Assembly (NCBI GenBank): GCA_042095835.1 | Contig: JBELML010000031.1 | Location: 1 to 48,012 of the forward strand | Length of the DNA: 48,012 bases | Direction of reading: 5' to 3' | Origin: DATFKA01 sp042095835 | GTDB lineage: Bacteria; Bacteroidota; Bacteroidia; Chitinophagales; Saprospiraceae | Shown here: positions 1 through 8,371 of the stretch, piece after piece | Layout of the letters: every line of letters starts with the position of its first letter | Position numbering within the stretch: position 1 is the stretch's first letter | Made by a program: the position numbers and the translations under genes | The notes under the pieces: generated by a model | What the model saw: only the letters and a program-made list of their open reading frames with translations | What the model was told of the DNA's origin: nothing | The model's database searches: none

Positions 1-81
1 CATAAGTGAAGTGCGGGAGGCCGCCTAGGCATTGTTTGAGCGGAGCGAGTTTGGCGAGGCAAGATTTTTTTGCTTCGTTTT

Positions 82-177
82 TGTATCGAATGACAAAAAT
101 GAAGATGCTAGAGCGGTTTTGAATTGCAGTTTTAGTTGATTTATAAAAAATTGCAGTGTAATTTTTTTGGTGCATTT
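82..177 (+). repeat. Left-edge copy of an inverted interspersed repeat
   Basis: About 95 bp here reappear as the reverse complement at the right edge of the window (47918-48012). The first 45 bases, from TGTATCGAATGAC, are identical; the rest, through a shared TTTTTTTGGTGC near the end, is similar with scattered changes. The right copy is cut off by the window edge, so the true repeat may extend into the GC-rich sequence at 1-81 (GGCGAGGCAAG and TGCTTCG segments). The copy lies in the rpoZ 5' region and ends about 68 nt before its ATG. No coding potential is visible. It could be a dispersed intergenic repeat or a conserved leader/promoter module. Confidence 0.75.
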
Positions 178-244
178 GCCCTAGCTTAAATCGATTTTTT
201 AACAATAGTGAGGTGTTTTTTGTTATTATTAAAAATAGTTACAG

Positions 245-589
245 ATGTCAGATATTAAAACAAAAGTCCAAGGTCTTGATGCCAATGTGCAAGCACGTGA
301 TATGGCAGGTGTTGCTGGTCTAACCGGTAATGTTTATGAATCCTTGGCAGTGATCTCTAAGCGCTCTCGCCAACTCTCTATCGAGTTGAAAAAAGAGCTA
401 CACCAAAAATTGGAGGAGTTCGCTTCTACCAGTGATACTATCGAAGAAATCTCTGAAAATAAGGAGCAAATAGAAATCTCAAAGTTCTACGAGCGCCTGC
501 CTAATCCAGCGATTATTGCTACTGAAGAGTTTCTGAACGACGAGTTGTACTATCGTTATAATGAAAGAGAGGATAGAAACGATTACTAG
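245..589 (+). CDS. rpoZ: DNA-directed RNA polymerase omega subunit (RpoZ/Rpb6-like)
   Basis: This 114-residue protein is the Bacteroidetes form of the omega subunit, which helps assemble the beta-prime subunit into RNA polymerase. Visible features are the Rpb6-like segment with TGNVYESLAVISKRSRQLS around residues 27-45, in the region that contacts beta-prime, an acidic helix after it, and a C-terminal PNPAIIATEEFLNDELYYRYN block that I know as characteristic of the Bacteroidetes family. Length is normal. The gene overlaps coaBC by 29 nt and this order (omega, CoaBC, DUF4835) is common in the phylum, so the assignment is firm. It was chosen over shadow frames because of this conserved context. 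Confidence 0.93.
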   Translation: MSDIKTKVQGLDANVQARDMAGVAGLTGNVYESLAVISKRSRQLSIELKKELHQKLEEFASTSDTIEEISENKEQIEISKFYERLPNPAIIATEEFLNDELYYRYNEREDRNDY

Positions 590-1805
590 TCAGACTACAT
601 TAAAAGGTAAGAAAATACTCCTCGGAGTCACTGGGAGTATTGCTGCTTATAAGGCTGCTTTTCTAACGCGTTTATTGGTTAAAGCTGGTGCGGAGGTCAA
701 AGTCTTGATGACGGAGGCCGCTACTCAGTTTATCAGTAAACTCAGTTTGTCCACCCTTTCTAAAAATCCTGTCTATACTCAAGTCGCTGGAGCCGAAGGA
801 TGGAATAACCACGTGGAGCTAGGTCTATGGGCCGATGCTATGGTGGTGGCTCCACTCACCGCTACTACGATGTCGAAAATGGCACACGGCATCTGTGATA
901 ATATGATCGTTGCCGCCTACCTTTCTGCACGTTGTCCCGTTTTTTTTGCACCTGCTATGGATGTCGATATGTGGCATCATCCTGCAAGTCAAGAGAATGT
1001 AGAGCGCCTACAGCAATTTGGTAATCACCTCATTCCGGTAGGTCATGGAGAGCTGGCTAGTGGATTGACGGGAGCGGGAAGAATGGCAGAGCCAGCGCAA
1101 ATTGTAGAGCTACTGCAAGGACATTTTAAACAAGCACAAAGCCTGCACGGGAAAACGATACTCATCACCGCAGGACCTACCTTTGAACCTATCGATCCGG
1201 TAAGATTTATAGGCAATCGCTCCTCAGGTAAAATGGGAATCGCCATTGCCCATGCGGCAGCCGAAAGAGGGGCTACTGTACATCTCATTCTTGGGCCTTC
1301 CAAGCTCCGTGCCAAGCATCCCCTGATAAAGCTTCATTCGGTGCAAACAGCACTAGAGATGTATCAGCAGAGCACAGAACTATTCCCCCAGGCCGATATA
1401 GGCATAATGGCAGCGGCGGTTGCGGACTATCGCCCTAAAGTTATGGCCGATCAAAAAATAAAAAAATCAGGAGAGGAGATGACAATTGAGCTTGTCAAGA
1501 ATCCTGATATCGCTGCTACTTTAGGAGCTAGTAAAAATGCGCAACAACTACTTGTAGGTTTTGCTTTAGAAACCAATAATGCGATGGAGAATGCGCAGCA
1601 AAAATTGATCAAGAAAAATCTGGATTTTATTGTGCTGAATTCTCTGCAAGACCCAGGAGCAGGCTTCAATCACGATACCAATAAGATCACAATCATTGAT
1701 CGAGACAATAAGCGCAGCGAATTTGAGTTAAAATCTAAAGCGCTGGTTGCAGAGGATATCCTCGATGAAATCCAGCTACAAATAGAAACCAGGACTACTG
1801 GATAG
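561..1805 (+). CDS. coaBC: Bifunctional phosphopantothenoylcysteine decarboxylase / phosphopantothenate-cysteine ligase
   Basis: The enzyme makes 4'-phosphopantetheine precursors for coenzyme A: the C-terminal CoaB half joins phosphopantothenate to cysteine (CTP-dependent) and the N-terminal CoaC half (FMN) decarboxylates the product. Seen: flavoprotein start KKILLGVTGSIAAYK (residues 17-31), catalytic His84 in NNHVELGLW, PAMDVDMW (131-138, usually PAMN), CoaB motif NRSSGKMG (N219), and KIKKSG in the CTP-binding region. At the substrate-clamp site the sequence is LASGLTGAGRM (residues 165-175), with Ser where the E. coli enzyme has Cys158. I believe this is common in Bacteroidetes but cannot check it here. 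The start overlaps rpoZ by 29 nt, suggesting translational coupling. 414 residues is the usual length. Confidence 0.95.
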   Translation: MKERIETITSQTTLKGKKILLGVTGSIAAYKAAFLTRLLVKAGAEVKVLMTEAATQFISKLSLSTLSKNPVYTQVAGAEGWNNHVELGLWADAMVVAPLTATTMSKMAHGICDNMIVAAYLSARCPVFFAPAMDVDMWHHPASQENVERLQQFGNHLIPVGHGELASGLTGAGRMAEPAQIVELLQGHFKQAQSLHGKTILITAGPTFEPIDPVRFIGNRSSGKMGIAIAHAAAERGATVHLILGPSKLRAKHPLIKLHSVQTALEMYQQSTELFPQADIGIMAAAVADYRPKVMADQKIKKSGEEMTIELVKNPDIAATLGASKNAQQLLVGFALETNNAMENAQQKLIKKNLDFIVLNSLQDPGAGFNHDTNKITIIDRDNKRSEFELKSKALVAEDILDEIQLQIETRTTG

Positions 1806-1807
1806 GT

Positions 1808-1894
1808 AGAGTAGGTTTAAATTTTGTTTTTGAAGCTAAAATTCAATGATTCCTGCCTTTGCCGGCAGGCGGAGATAAGCTTTAGACCTACTCT
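1808..1894. repeat. Nested inverted repeat after coaBC, possible terminator
   Basis: Outer arms AGAGTAGGTTTAAA (1808-1821) and TTTAGACCTACTCT (1881-1894) pair at 13 of 14 positions, and the single mismatch is a G-U compatible transition. Inside is a GC-rich hairpin, CCTGCC (1852-1857) with GGCAGG (1864-1869). The element starts three bases after the coaBC stop codon, so it may end the rpoZ-coaBC transcript. A related GCCTG..CCGGCAGG inner motif occurs in the element at 8119-8297. Confidence 0.6.
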
Positions 1895-1912
1895 TATAAA
1901 AAAAGCGAGCAA

Positions 1913-2806
1913 ATGAATAGAGTATACTGCTTTTTAGGCATTTTACTATTCGGTTTGGGCAACCTTACCGCACAAGAACTCACAGTCAATGTACGAGTCA
2001 ATACTCAGAAATTACAGACGGTAGACCCCGCTGTTTTCGAAACATTGGAGCGAACGATCACCGATTTTATGAATAATACTCAATGGACCGACGAAGAGTT
2101 TAGTCCAGAGGAGCGGATCGAGTGCAATATCCTACTTACGGTAGAGGGAGAGACCTCTCCTACGAGTTTTAATGCTTCTTTGCTCGTGCAGTCTTCTAGA
2201 CCCATTTTTAATAGTTCTGAGCAGACCGCAGTATTCAATTATGTGGATAATGATGTAGAGTTCACTTATCAGCAATTCCAGCCATTACAGTTCAGTGTCA
2301 ACTCTTTTAATGATAATCTTTCTTCGGTTCTATCTTTCTATGCTTATGTCATTATCGGTATGGATTTCGACTCTTTTTCTTTGTATGGAGGAGAGCCTTA
2401 TCTACAGGCCGCACAAGATATACTAAATGCAGTGCCCAATGGTGTAGCCAGAGGCTGGGCTTCCTTAGATGGGAATAGAAATCGTTTTTGGATTATTGAG
2501 AACCTCTTGTCTCCTAGAGTTCGGCCTTATCGGGAGGCGATGTACAACTATCATCGTTATGGTCTAGATGTAATGCCTACCGATCCAGATGGTGGTCGCG
2601 CCATCATCGCCCAGAATTTGGATAACATCGAAGATATTCATCAAAATTATCCCAACTCGATGGCTATGCAGTTGTTTCTGAATGCCAAAAGAAATGAGAT
2701 CATAGAAATCTTTAAACGCGGTACTTCGGCTGAAAAGAGTAAAACCATTAGGGTGATGAGTCGGGTTGATCCGACCCAATCTAGCGAATACCGAAAGATT
2801 AATTAA
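1913..2806 (+). CDS. porD: Type IX secretion-associated protein PorD (DUF4835)
   Basis: This 297-residue exported protein matches the DUF4835/PorD family as I know it. It has a Sec signal peptide (residues 1-20, ending LTAQ) and then the typical start ELTVNVRVNTQKLQTVDPAVFETLERTI. It also shows the family blocks NFMNNTQW-like (here FMNNTQWTDEEF), AYVIIGMDFDSFSLYGGEPY, and a DVMPTDPDGGRAII segment. Family members are periplasmic or outer-membrane-associated and are annotated as type IX secretion components; the exact role is unsettled. The position after rpoZ-coaBC is conserved in Bacteroidetes. Start chosen at the first ATG giving an intact signal peptide. Confidence 0.85.
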   Translation: MNRVYCFLGILLFGLGNLTAQELTVNVRVNTQKLQTVDPAVFETLERTITDFMNNTQWTDEEFSPEERIECNILLTVEGETSPTSFNASLLVQSSRPIFNSSEQTAVFNYVDNDVEFTYQQFQPLQFSVNSFNDNLSSVLSFYAYVIIGMDFDSFSLYGGEPYLQAAQDILNAVPNGVARGWASLDGNRNRFWIIENLLSPRVRPYREAMYNYHRYGLDVMPTDPDGGRAIIAQNLDNIEDIHQNYPNSMAMQLFLNAKRNEIIEIFKRGTSAEKSKTIRVMSRVDPTQSSEYRKIN

Positions 2807-2857
2807 ATGCCTTCTTTGACCAATGTTGTAGTCGAGTGTAGGAAATAATATTGCGGA

Positions 2858-3430
2858 ATGGCCAAGCAAACGAACATTGCACTTTTTGCCTCAGGCACAG
2901 GCTCTAATGCCAAAAAAATCATCGAATATTTTCAGGAGCATCCAAGCATTCACTGTTCCTTGTTGCTGTCTAATAAAAAGTCGGCACCTGCCTTGGCTAT
3001 GGCCGCATCTAAAGGTCTGGAGACCAAGGTGATTTCCAGAGATTATTTTTACAAAGAGGAATCCATTCTTGATCTTTTCCAAGAGCATAAAATTGATTGG
3101 ATAATTCTAGCTGGTTTCCTCTGGTTAGTGCCTACTTATTTGGTCGCTGCTTTTCCTAATCGGATTGTCAATATTCATCCTGCTTTGTTACCCAGATACG
3201 GTGGTAAAGGCATGTATGGTATGCATGTACACAAAGCAGTTCGGGCCAACGACGAACAAGAAAGCGGCATCACTATTCACTATGTGAATGCCAAATATGA
3301 TGAGGGGGCGATTATCTTTCAAGCTTCTTGTAGAGTCGATACAGAAGATAGTCCCACGGATATCGCCAAGAAAGTGCAACAATTAGAACACGCTCATTTT
3401 GCGCCGCAAATTGAAAAATTAATGCTTTAA
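2858..3430 (+). CDS. purN: Phosphoribosylglycinamide formyltransferase
   Basis: PurN transfers a formyl group from 10-formyltetrahydrofolate to GAR in purine synthesis, in the cytoplasm. Seen: nucleotide-binding start IALFASGTGSNAKKI (residues 7-21), catalytic N105 and H107 in NIHPALLPRYGGKGMYG, and D148 in KYDEGAIIFQ. These are the three residues of the catalytic site. Length of 190 residues is normal. It follows porD by 51 nt and may share its transcript. Confidence is high; formyltransferases of other specificity lack the GGKGMYG-like segment. Confidence 0.95.
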   Translation: MAKQTNIALFASGTGSNAKKIIEYFQEHPSIHCSLLLSNKKSAPALAMAASKGLETKVISRDYFYKEESILDLFQEHKIDWIILAGFLWLVPTYLVAAFPNRIVNIHPALLPRYGGKGMYGMHVHKAVRANDEQESGITIHYVNAKYDEGAIIFQASCRVDTEDSPTDIAKKVQQLEHAHFAPQIEKLML

Positions 3431-3598
3431 GGATTGATTTCTTATCAAAGAAGATACTAATACGTAGGTAATTATACGTTTCATATAGGTTTTCGTACAT
3501 TTAGTGCACCGATACCCTATTACATTACTACTCTCGAGGCCTACCGTAAACCAGTACGCAATTAAACAATAACTCGGGAATGAAACTTTGGCATAATT

Positions 3599-5677
3599 AT
3601 GAATACAAAATCCACGATTCTATTTTTTAGCTTCCTTCTTTTAGGTGTTGCACTAAGCGCACAAAGTTGGAAAAAATTAAGCTCCCAGGCTGATGCCTTA
3701 TTCGAGGAGGGACAGTATGCTGAAGCGGCAAAACTATACGAGCAAGCTTGGCAAAAAAAGTCCAAGAAAAAAGAACTCATCTATAAAGCTGGTGAAGCGT
3801 ATTATCTAATGCGGGACTATCCCAATTCGGCCAAGGCATATGCCAATGTTAAGGCTGACTTGGATGATTTCCCACTGGCAGGTCTTTACTACGCTAGAGC
3901 GCTGAAACAAGAGGGGAACTATGACGAAGCCATTCGCGAGTTTAGAGCGTATTTAGATAGCTATACCGGCGAGGAAAGAGGTATACTCGAAAATATCATT
4001 CGGGTAGAAATAGAAGGCGCTGAAATTGGGAAAATTGCGGCAGCCAATGCACCAGAAGACGTTGAACTTATACATCTGGGAGCTGGAATCAATACGATCG
4101 AAAATGAATTTGGCCCAAAACCAGATGCAGAAGGCGGTTTATACTATTCTTCAACTGTAGGAGGTACAGCGAGAATCTTCCAAAGCCAAATGATTGGGGA
4201 GAGTTGGTCTAAAGGTGAATTGCCTTCCAATTTTCCATTGATTGATAAAGGGCAGTTTGCCAACGCTTGTCTATCACCAGATGGGCAACGTCTTTATTTT
4301 ACCATCTGCGAAGAAGGGGAGTATGGTAATCTGTCTACTCGTTGTGAAATTTATTACACCTCAAATACTGGAGGTACCTGGTCGCAGCCGGTCCGCCTAC
4401 CAGATGATATTAATGCTCCGGGTGTAACCTCGACCCATCCTTTTATCACTCAACAGAATAATACAGAGTACCTATTCTTTTCTTCGAATAGAGAAGATGG
4501 TGCAGGACGTGGTGGTATGGACATTTGGTATTCGACCAGAAGTTTGCGCAATCCGGGTTCTAATTTCTCCAGGCCAGCGAATCTAGGTCCAGTGATTAAT
4601 ACCAATGGTGATGAGATCACGCCTTACTATCGTATCGAAGATCGTAAACTGTACTTCGCTTCTAATAATCATCCTTCTATTGGTGGCTTTGATATTTTCG
4701 TCGCAGAAGGCGCGAATGCTACCTGGACACCCGTAGTTAATATGGGATTGCCCTATAACTCAAGTGCAGATGATTACCATTATGTAGAAAATCAGAAAGG
4801 AGGCTTTTTTAGTTCTAATAGAGTGGTGCAGGGAGAAAAATTACGAACAGTAGATGATGATCTTTTCCAGTTTATTAATACCGCGCCTAGTGGCTCTCAG
4901 TATTATTCTGGCACTGTCTTAGATGTGAGCAACGGTGAGCCTATTAATTTTTATACGGTTATTCTTTATGAAATCACTAATGATGGCCCCGCCATCCAGG
5001 TCGATAACCAGGCTGTACAAAATGGTAGTGAGGGCTTCCGTTTTGAGGTTTTAGCGAGTCGGGACTACCAGCTGAGGATAGATGCTCCAGGATTTACGCC
5101 AGGTACACAGAATTTTAATACCTATAATGGAGGGAACGATATTTTCGCCCAAGCGATCATGCTCGAACCTTTCGATCCAAATCCACCTTCCGTAGATGAT
5201 TTGAATAATAATACGACGATAAGCGATAATACCAGCACGACAGACGGTACCGCGGGGAATACGACGATTTCAGAGCCTGTCGTAGACAATACTACTACTA
5301 CGGATAATACAACTCCAAGTAATTTTAATCCACCGCCAGTGGGTGAGATGTATCTTACTCAAGGAGTAGGGCCTTATGACAAAGAAGAGTACCGTACCAA
5401 CGCTACCCAATATGAAGGCACCTACTACAAGATTCAAGTAGTCGCATTGAAGAGATACAATCAATCTGATTCAAGATATGCTAGCCTGCTTGATTTAGGA
5501 GATATCGAAACAGAGTACCTCACGCAGAAAGGCTTATATCGAGTACTGCTTTCTGCTTTTTTATCGGCAAGTGAAGCAAAGTCTGCTCAGCAAACCGCCC
5601 AAGCTAATGGATTCAACAATGCCTTTGTAGTGAAATACATCGATGGGCAGCGCCACGGCATGGTGATTTTGAGATAG
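3599..5677 (+). CDS. Exported TPR / PD40 / SPOR-domain protein
   Basis: A 692-residue cell-envelope protein with several modules: signal peptide (1-21), tetratricopeptide repeats (about 24-115, e.g. ALFEEGQYAEAAKLYEQAW), WD40-like PD40 repeats (about 165-415, with LSPDGQRLYFT, FFSSNREDG, YFASNNHP), a carboxypeptidase-regulatory-like beta domain (about 435-525), a Thr/Asn-rich low-complexity linker (about 530-580), and a C-terminal SPOR domain (about 605-692, TYYKIQVVALKRY). SPOR domains bind denuded peptidoglycan glycan strands. The layout resembles the PorE/OmpA group of Bacteroidetes, but SPOR stands where OmpA would be. Likely anchors an outer-membrane complex to the wall; the specific role is unknown. 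It stands alone, with its own terminator at 5699-5744. Confidence 0.8.
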   Translation: MNTKSTILFFSFLLLGVALSAQSWKKLSSQADALFEEGQYAEAAKLYEQAWQKKSKKKELIYKAGEAYYLMRDYPNSAKAYANVKADLDDFPLAGLYYARALKQEGNYDEAIREFRAYLDSYTGEERGILENIIRVEIEGAEIGKIAAANAPEDVELIHLGAGINTIENEFGPKPDAEGGLYYSSTVGGTARIFQSQMIGESWSKGELPSNFPLIDKGQFANACLSPDGQRLYFTICEEGEYGNLSTRCEIYYTSNTGGTWSQPVRLPDDINAPGVTSTHPFITQQNNTEYLFFSSNREDGAGRGGMDIWYSTRSLRNPGSNFSRPANLGPVINTNGDEITPYYRIEDRKLYFASNNHPSIGGFDIFVAEGANATWTPVVNMGLPYNSSADDYHYVENQKGGFFSSNRVVQGEKLRTVDDDLFQFINTAPSGSQYYSGTVLDVSNGEPINFYTVILYEITNDGPAIQVDNQAVQNGSEGFRFEVLASRDYQLRIDAPGFTPGTQNFNTYNGGNDIFAQAIMLEPFDPNPPSVDDLNNNTTISDNTSTTDGTAGNTTISEPVVDNTTTTDNTTPSNFNPPPVGEMYLTQGVGPYDKEEYRTNATQYEGTYYKIQVVALKRYNQSDSRYASLLDLGDIETEYLTQKGLYRVLLSAFLSASEAKSAQQTAQANGFNNAFVVKYIDGQRHGMVILR

Positions 5678-5698
5678 ACCATTTGGGAAATCTCCGGT

Positions 5699-5744
5699 AA
5701 TAAGAAAGGCTATTTTCTGCGCGCAGGAAATAGCCTTTCTTATT
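5699..5744. terminator. Long hairpin terminator after the TPR/PD40/SPOR gene
   Basis: Two 23-base arms meet at a GCGCGC centre with almost no loop, and pair at every position except one T/C difference that still allows G-U pairing. The ends are AATAAGAAAGG and CCTTTCTTATT. It starts 22 nt after the stop codon. The A/T-rich ends make it usable as a terminator, although there is no long T run afterwards. Confidence 0.75.
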
Positions 5745-5888
5745 GATATAGAACTGCTGAAAGGAGGAGAGTAGAAAACGGTTTACACCTGTACACTGCA
5801 TATTTAGCTAGACAATTTATTTTCTTTTAGGGCCTTTTTTGAAATCCAGTGAACCTGTTTTTTTCGTTTCTATAATAAATATAGATAA

Positions 5889-8114
5889 ATGAAAATCAAT
5901 ACTTTAAACTGGGTTTTGCTATTTTTTTGCTTGCCTGTTTTTTCCAAAAGTCAGACACTATCAGGAACCATTGTTAACTTGGAAGGAGAACGTCTTTCTG
6001 ATATTTTACTGATACAAAAAGATAAAGGAATACACAGCCATTCAGATCTTAATGGACAGTTTTTTCTGTCAGGCCTGGAAGTTGGCGATACTATTGAAGT
6101 CAGCGCACTGGGATATGAAAGTCAAAAATACATCTTCAATTCTCAAGATTTTACATATCCATTCCTCCTTGAACTGAAAGCATCAACTTATCAACTTAAG
6201 CAAGTGAGTGTTAAGAGTACAGAGCTTGCGACTCGGCAAATGATGAAAATGGATATCAGTCGAATACCAGTAAGTAATAGTCAGGAGTTGCTCCAAAAAA
6301 TTCCGGGGCTTTTTATCGCTCAACATGCAGGAGGAGGCAAGGCTGAACAGATATTCCTAAGAGGATACGATATTGATCATGGTACAGATATTGCCTTGCA
6401 AGTAGATGGAATGCCCGTGAATATGGTCTCGCATGCTCATGGACAAGGCTATTCAGATTTACATTTTATCATTCCAGAAACTATAGATTATATCGACTTT
6501 GGCAAAGGACCACACGCAACAGAACAGGGGAATTTGGCAACAGCTGGTTACGTGCAATACCATACCAAGGATAAGATCGATAATAGCTCTATTGGTATTG
6601 AGTTGGGCCGTTTTGACTATAAACGATTATCTGCCATGTTGAAGCTCACCAATGCGAATAGTCCAACTCAGGCTTATTTGGCTAGCGAAGCTTTGTACAA
6701 TGATGGCCCTTTTGAATCTCCTCAAGGTTTGCGTAGGTATAATACCTTTGGTAAGCTCAAAACTTCCTTAAATGATAAGGATGAGCTAGTCTTGTCGCTT
6801 TCTTATTTTAAAAGTACTTGGAATGCCTCAGGTCAAATACCACAACGCTTAGTCAATCAAGGTACTATCAGTCGATTTGGTGCGGTAGATGATACAGAAG
6901 GAGGCACTACTGGGAGGCTCAGTCTAAGCGCAGGATATACGTGTAAAATTGCTAATCAGGCATTTTTGAAAACCAACCTTTCATTGGCACAATACGATTT
7001 TGAATTGTATTCTAATTTTACATTTTTTCTTGATGACCCAATAAATGGTGATCAAATCAGACAAAAAGAGAACAGAGGACTCCTCTATTTGCAGAGTACC
7101 TTATACCAGCAAATTAGTCAATATACCAATCTCCAGATTGGGCTAGGTGCTAGGGTTGATCAGATTAAGAACAATGAGCTTTCGAAGAGTTTAAATAGGA
7201 AAACTACTAGAGAAAGAATTGCCTTGGGTGATATCGACGAGTATAATACTTCTGGTTTTGTAGAGCTAGAATGGTCAAAAAACAAATGGCAAATCAACCC
7301 AGGATTAAGGCTCGACGGCTTTGCGTTTCAATACCTAGATCAGCTGAGCGAAACTACAGATATACTTCGAAATGAAGCCTTTCAGTTTTCTCCAAAACTA
7401 AGTATTAGCTACCAAGCCAAACCTAATGTAGGCTTATTTTTAAAAGCTAGTCAGGGCTTTCATTCTAATGATACTCGTTTAGTTACTGGCCTCAGAAGAT
7501 CAGAAAATCCAGTTGCAGGAGTAGTAGGCTTGGATGTAGGCACCATCTGGCAAATTAAAGAGTCTTTGATACTAAAAGCTGCGCTTTGGCACCTGGATAG
7601 TGAGCAGGAGCTTGTCTATGTTGGTGATGCTGGAATTGTAGAGCTTAGTGATCGAGCGCTCAGGACGGGATTTGATGTAGGAATCCGTTATCAACCTACA
7701 CAAAAGGTATATGTTTTTGGCAATATCAATTATGCCAATGCTCGATATCCCGAGCTTCCTAGAGGCAAAAACTTTGTACCCTTGGCACCCAATTGGACCT
7801 CAATGGGTGGCTTTAATTACGAACATAGAAATATCAGTTTAGGTCTAAATTACAGGTATATCAATCAAAGGCCAGCTGTGGAAGATAAGTCCATTCGTGC
7901 AGAAGGCTATTTTATTATGGATGCCTTTGCGAATCTAGCCCTTAAGAATATTACGATTGGTTTATCCATCGAAAATATATTGAACCAAGAGTGGAACGAA
8001 GCTCAATTTGCAACAGAAAGTCGACTCTTTGATGAGCAGACTCCTGTGGAAGAAATCCACTTCACGCCAGGAAATCCATTCTTTTCAAGAATACGAATAG
8101 CCTATACTTTTTAA
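5889..8114 (+). CDS. TonB-dependent outer-membrane receptor with HAHG plug motif
   Basis: This 741-residue receptor should take up an unknown ligand across the outer membrane using TonB energy. Seen: signal peptide (1-22), a carboxypeptidase-like regulatory domain (about 22-105, SGTIVNLEGERLSDIL), a TonB plug (about 120-225, LLQKIPGLFIAQHAGGGKAEQIFLRG split across its start), and a beta-barrel ending in the aromatic SRIRIAYTF. The plug carries DHGTDIALQVDGMP then SHAHGQGYSDLHFIIPE around residues 175-200, typical of a receptor subfamily with histidines that could face metal. Substrate is not determined. The next genes downstream are an ECF sigma factor and anti-sigma factor, but a 250-bp gap with its own promoter separates them. 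It is not SusC-like: no SusD partner is present and the barrel is short. Confidence 0.9.
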   Translation: MKINTLNWVLLFFCLPVFSKSQTLSGTIVNLEGERLSDILLIQKDKGIHSHSDLNGQFFLSGLEVGDTIEVSALGYESQKYIFNSQDFTYPFLLELKASTYQLKQVSVKSTELATRQMMKMDISRIPVSNSQELLQKIPGLFIAQHAGGGKAEQIFLRGYDIDHGTDIALQVDGMPVNMVSHAHGQGYSDLHFIIPETIDYIDFGKGPHATEQGNLATAGYVQYHTKDKIDNSSIGIELGRFDYKRLSAMLKLTNANSPTQAYLASEALYNDGPFESPQGLRRYNTFGKLKTSLNDKDELVLSLSYFKSTWNASGQIPQRLVNQGTISRFGAVDDTEGGTTGRLSLSAGYTCKIANQAFLKTNLSLAQYDFELYSNFTFFLDDPINGDQIRQKENRGLLYLQSTLYQQISQYTNLQIGLGARVDQIKNNELSKSLNRKTTRERIALGDIDEYNTSGFVELEWSKNKWQINPGLRLDGFAFQYLDQLSETTDILRNEAFQFSPKLSISYQAKPNVGLFLKASQGFHSNDTRLVTGLRRSENPVAGVVGLDVGTIWQIKESLILKAALWHLDSEQELVYVGDAGIVELSDRALRTGFDVGIRYQPTQKVYVFGNINYANARYPELPRGKNFVPLAPNWTSMGGFNYEHRNISLGLNYRYINQRPAVEDKSIRAEGYFIMDAFANLALKNITIGLSIENILNQEWNEAQFATESRLFDEQTPVEEIHFTPGNPFFSRIRIAYTF

Positions 8115-8118
8115 TGCT

Positions 8119-8297
8119 AGTCTTGTTCAGAAATAAGAGATGATGATATGGAAATTTGTTTTTTGTGCTAGGCTAGGCATAGATCCCTGCCCTTAGCTTA
8201 ACAAAGGAAGGTGATTTTATGATTAAACCCGCCTGCTCGACCGGCAGGTAAGATCATGCTCATTTCATATTATGTGTTTTTATTCTTGAACAAGACT
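8119..8297. repeat. Inverted-repeat element between the TonB receptor and sigma factor genes
   Basis: An 11-bp perfect inverted repeat, AGTCTTGTTCA (8119-8129) and TGAACAAGACT (8287-8297), bounds 179 bp. The arms continue inward imperfectly (GAAATAAGAG against AGAATAAAAA). Inside is a smaller GC-rich hairpin, CCTGC..GGCAGG (8232-8248), like that at 1852-1869. The shared CAAGGCA core of the elements at 14.5, 17.8 and 41 kb is not obvious, so this is kept as a separate type. It could end the receptor transcript. Confidence 0.6.
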
Positions 8298-8324
8298 TCT
8301 GAAAATCGATCAATTTAATATTTA

Positions 8325-8352
8325 TTGTGCAGCTTAAAAACGCTTACCTTTG
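8325..8352 (+). promoter_or_regulatory. Predicted Bacteroidetes promoter for the ECF sigma gene
   Basis: A TTG (8325-8327, in TTTATTGTGC) is followed after 17 bases by TACCTTTG (8345-8352). This matches the -33 TTG / -7 TAnnTTTG consensus of the Bacteroidetes primary sigma factor. The box lies 20 nt before the chosen ATG, so the leader would be very short. This is pattern matching only. Confidence 0.55.
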
Positions 8353-8371
8353 GAATAATTAATTGAGCAGT

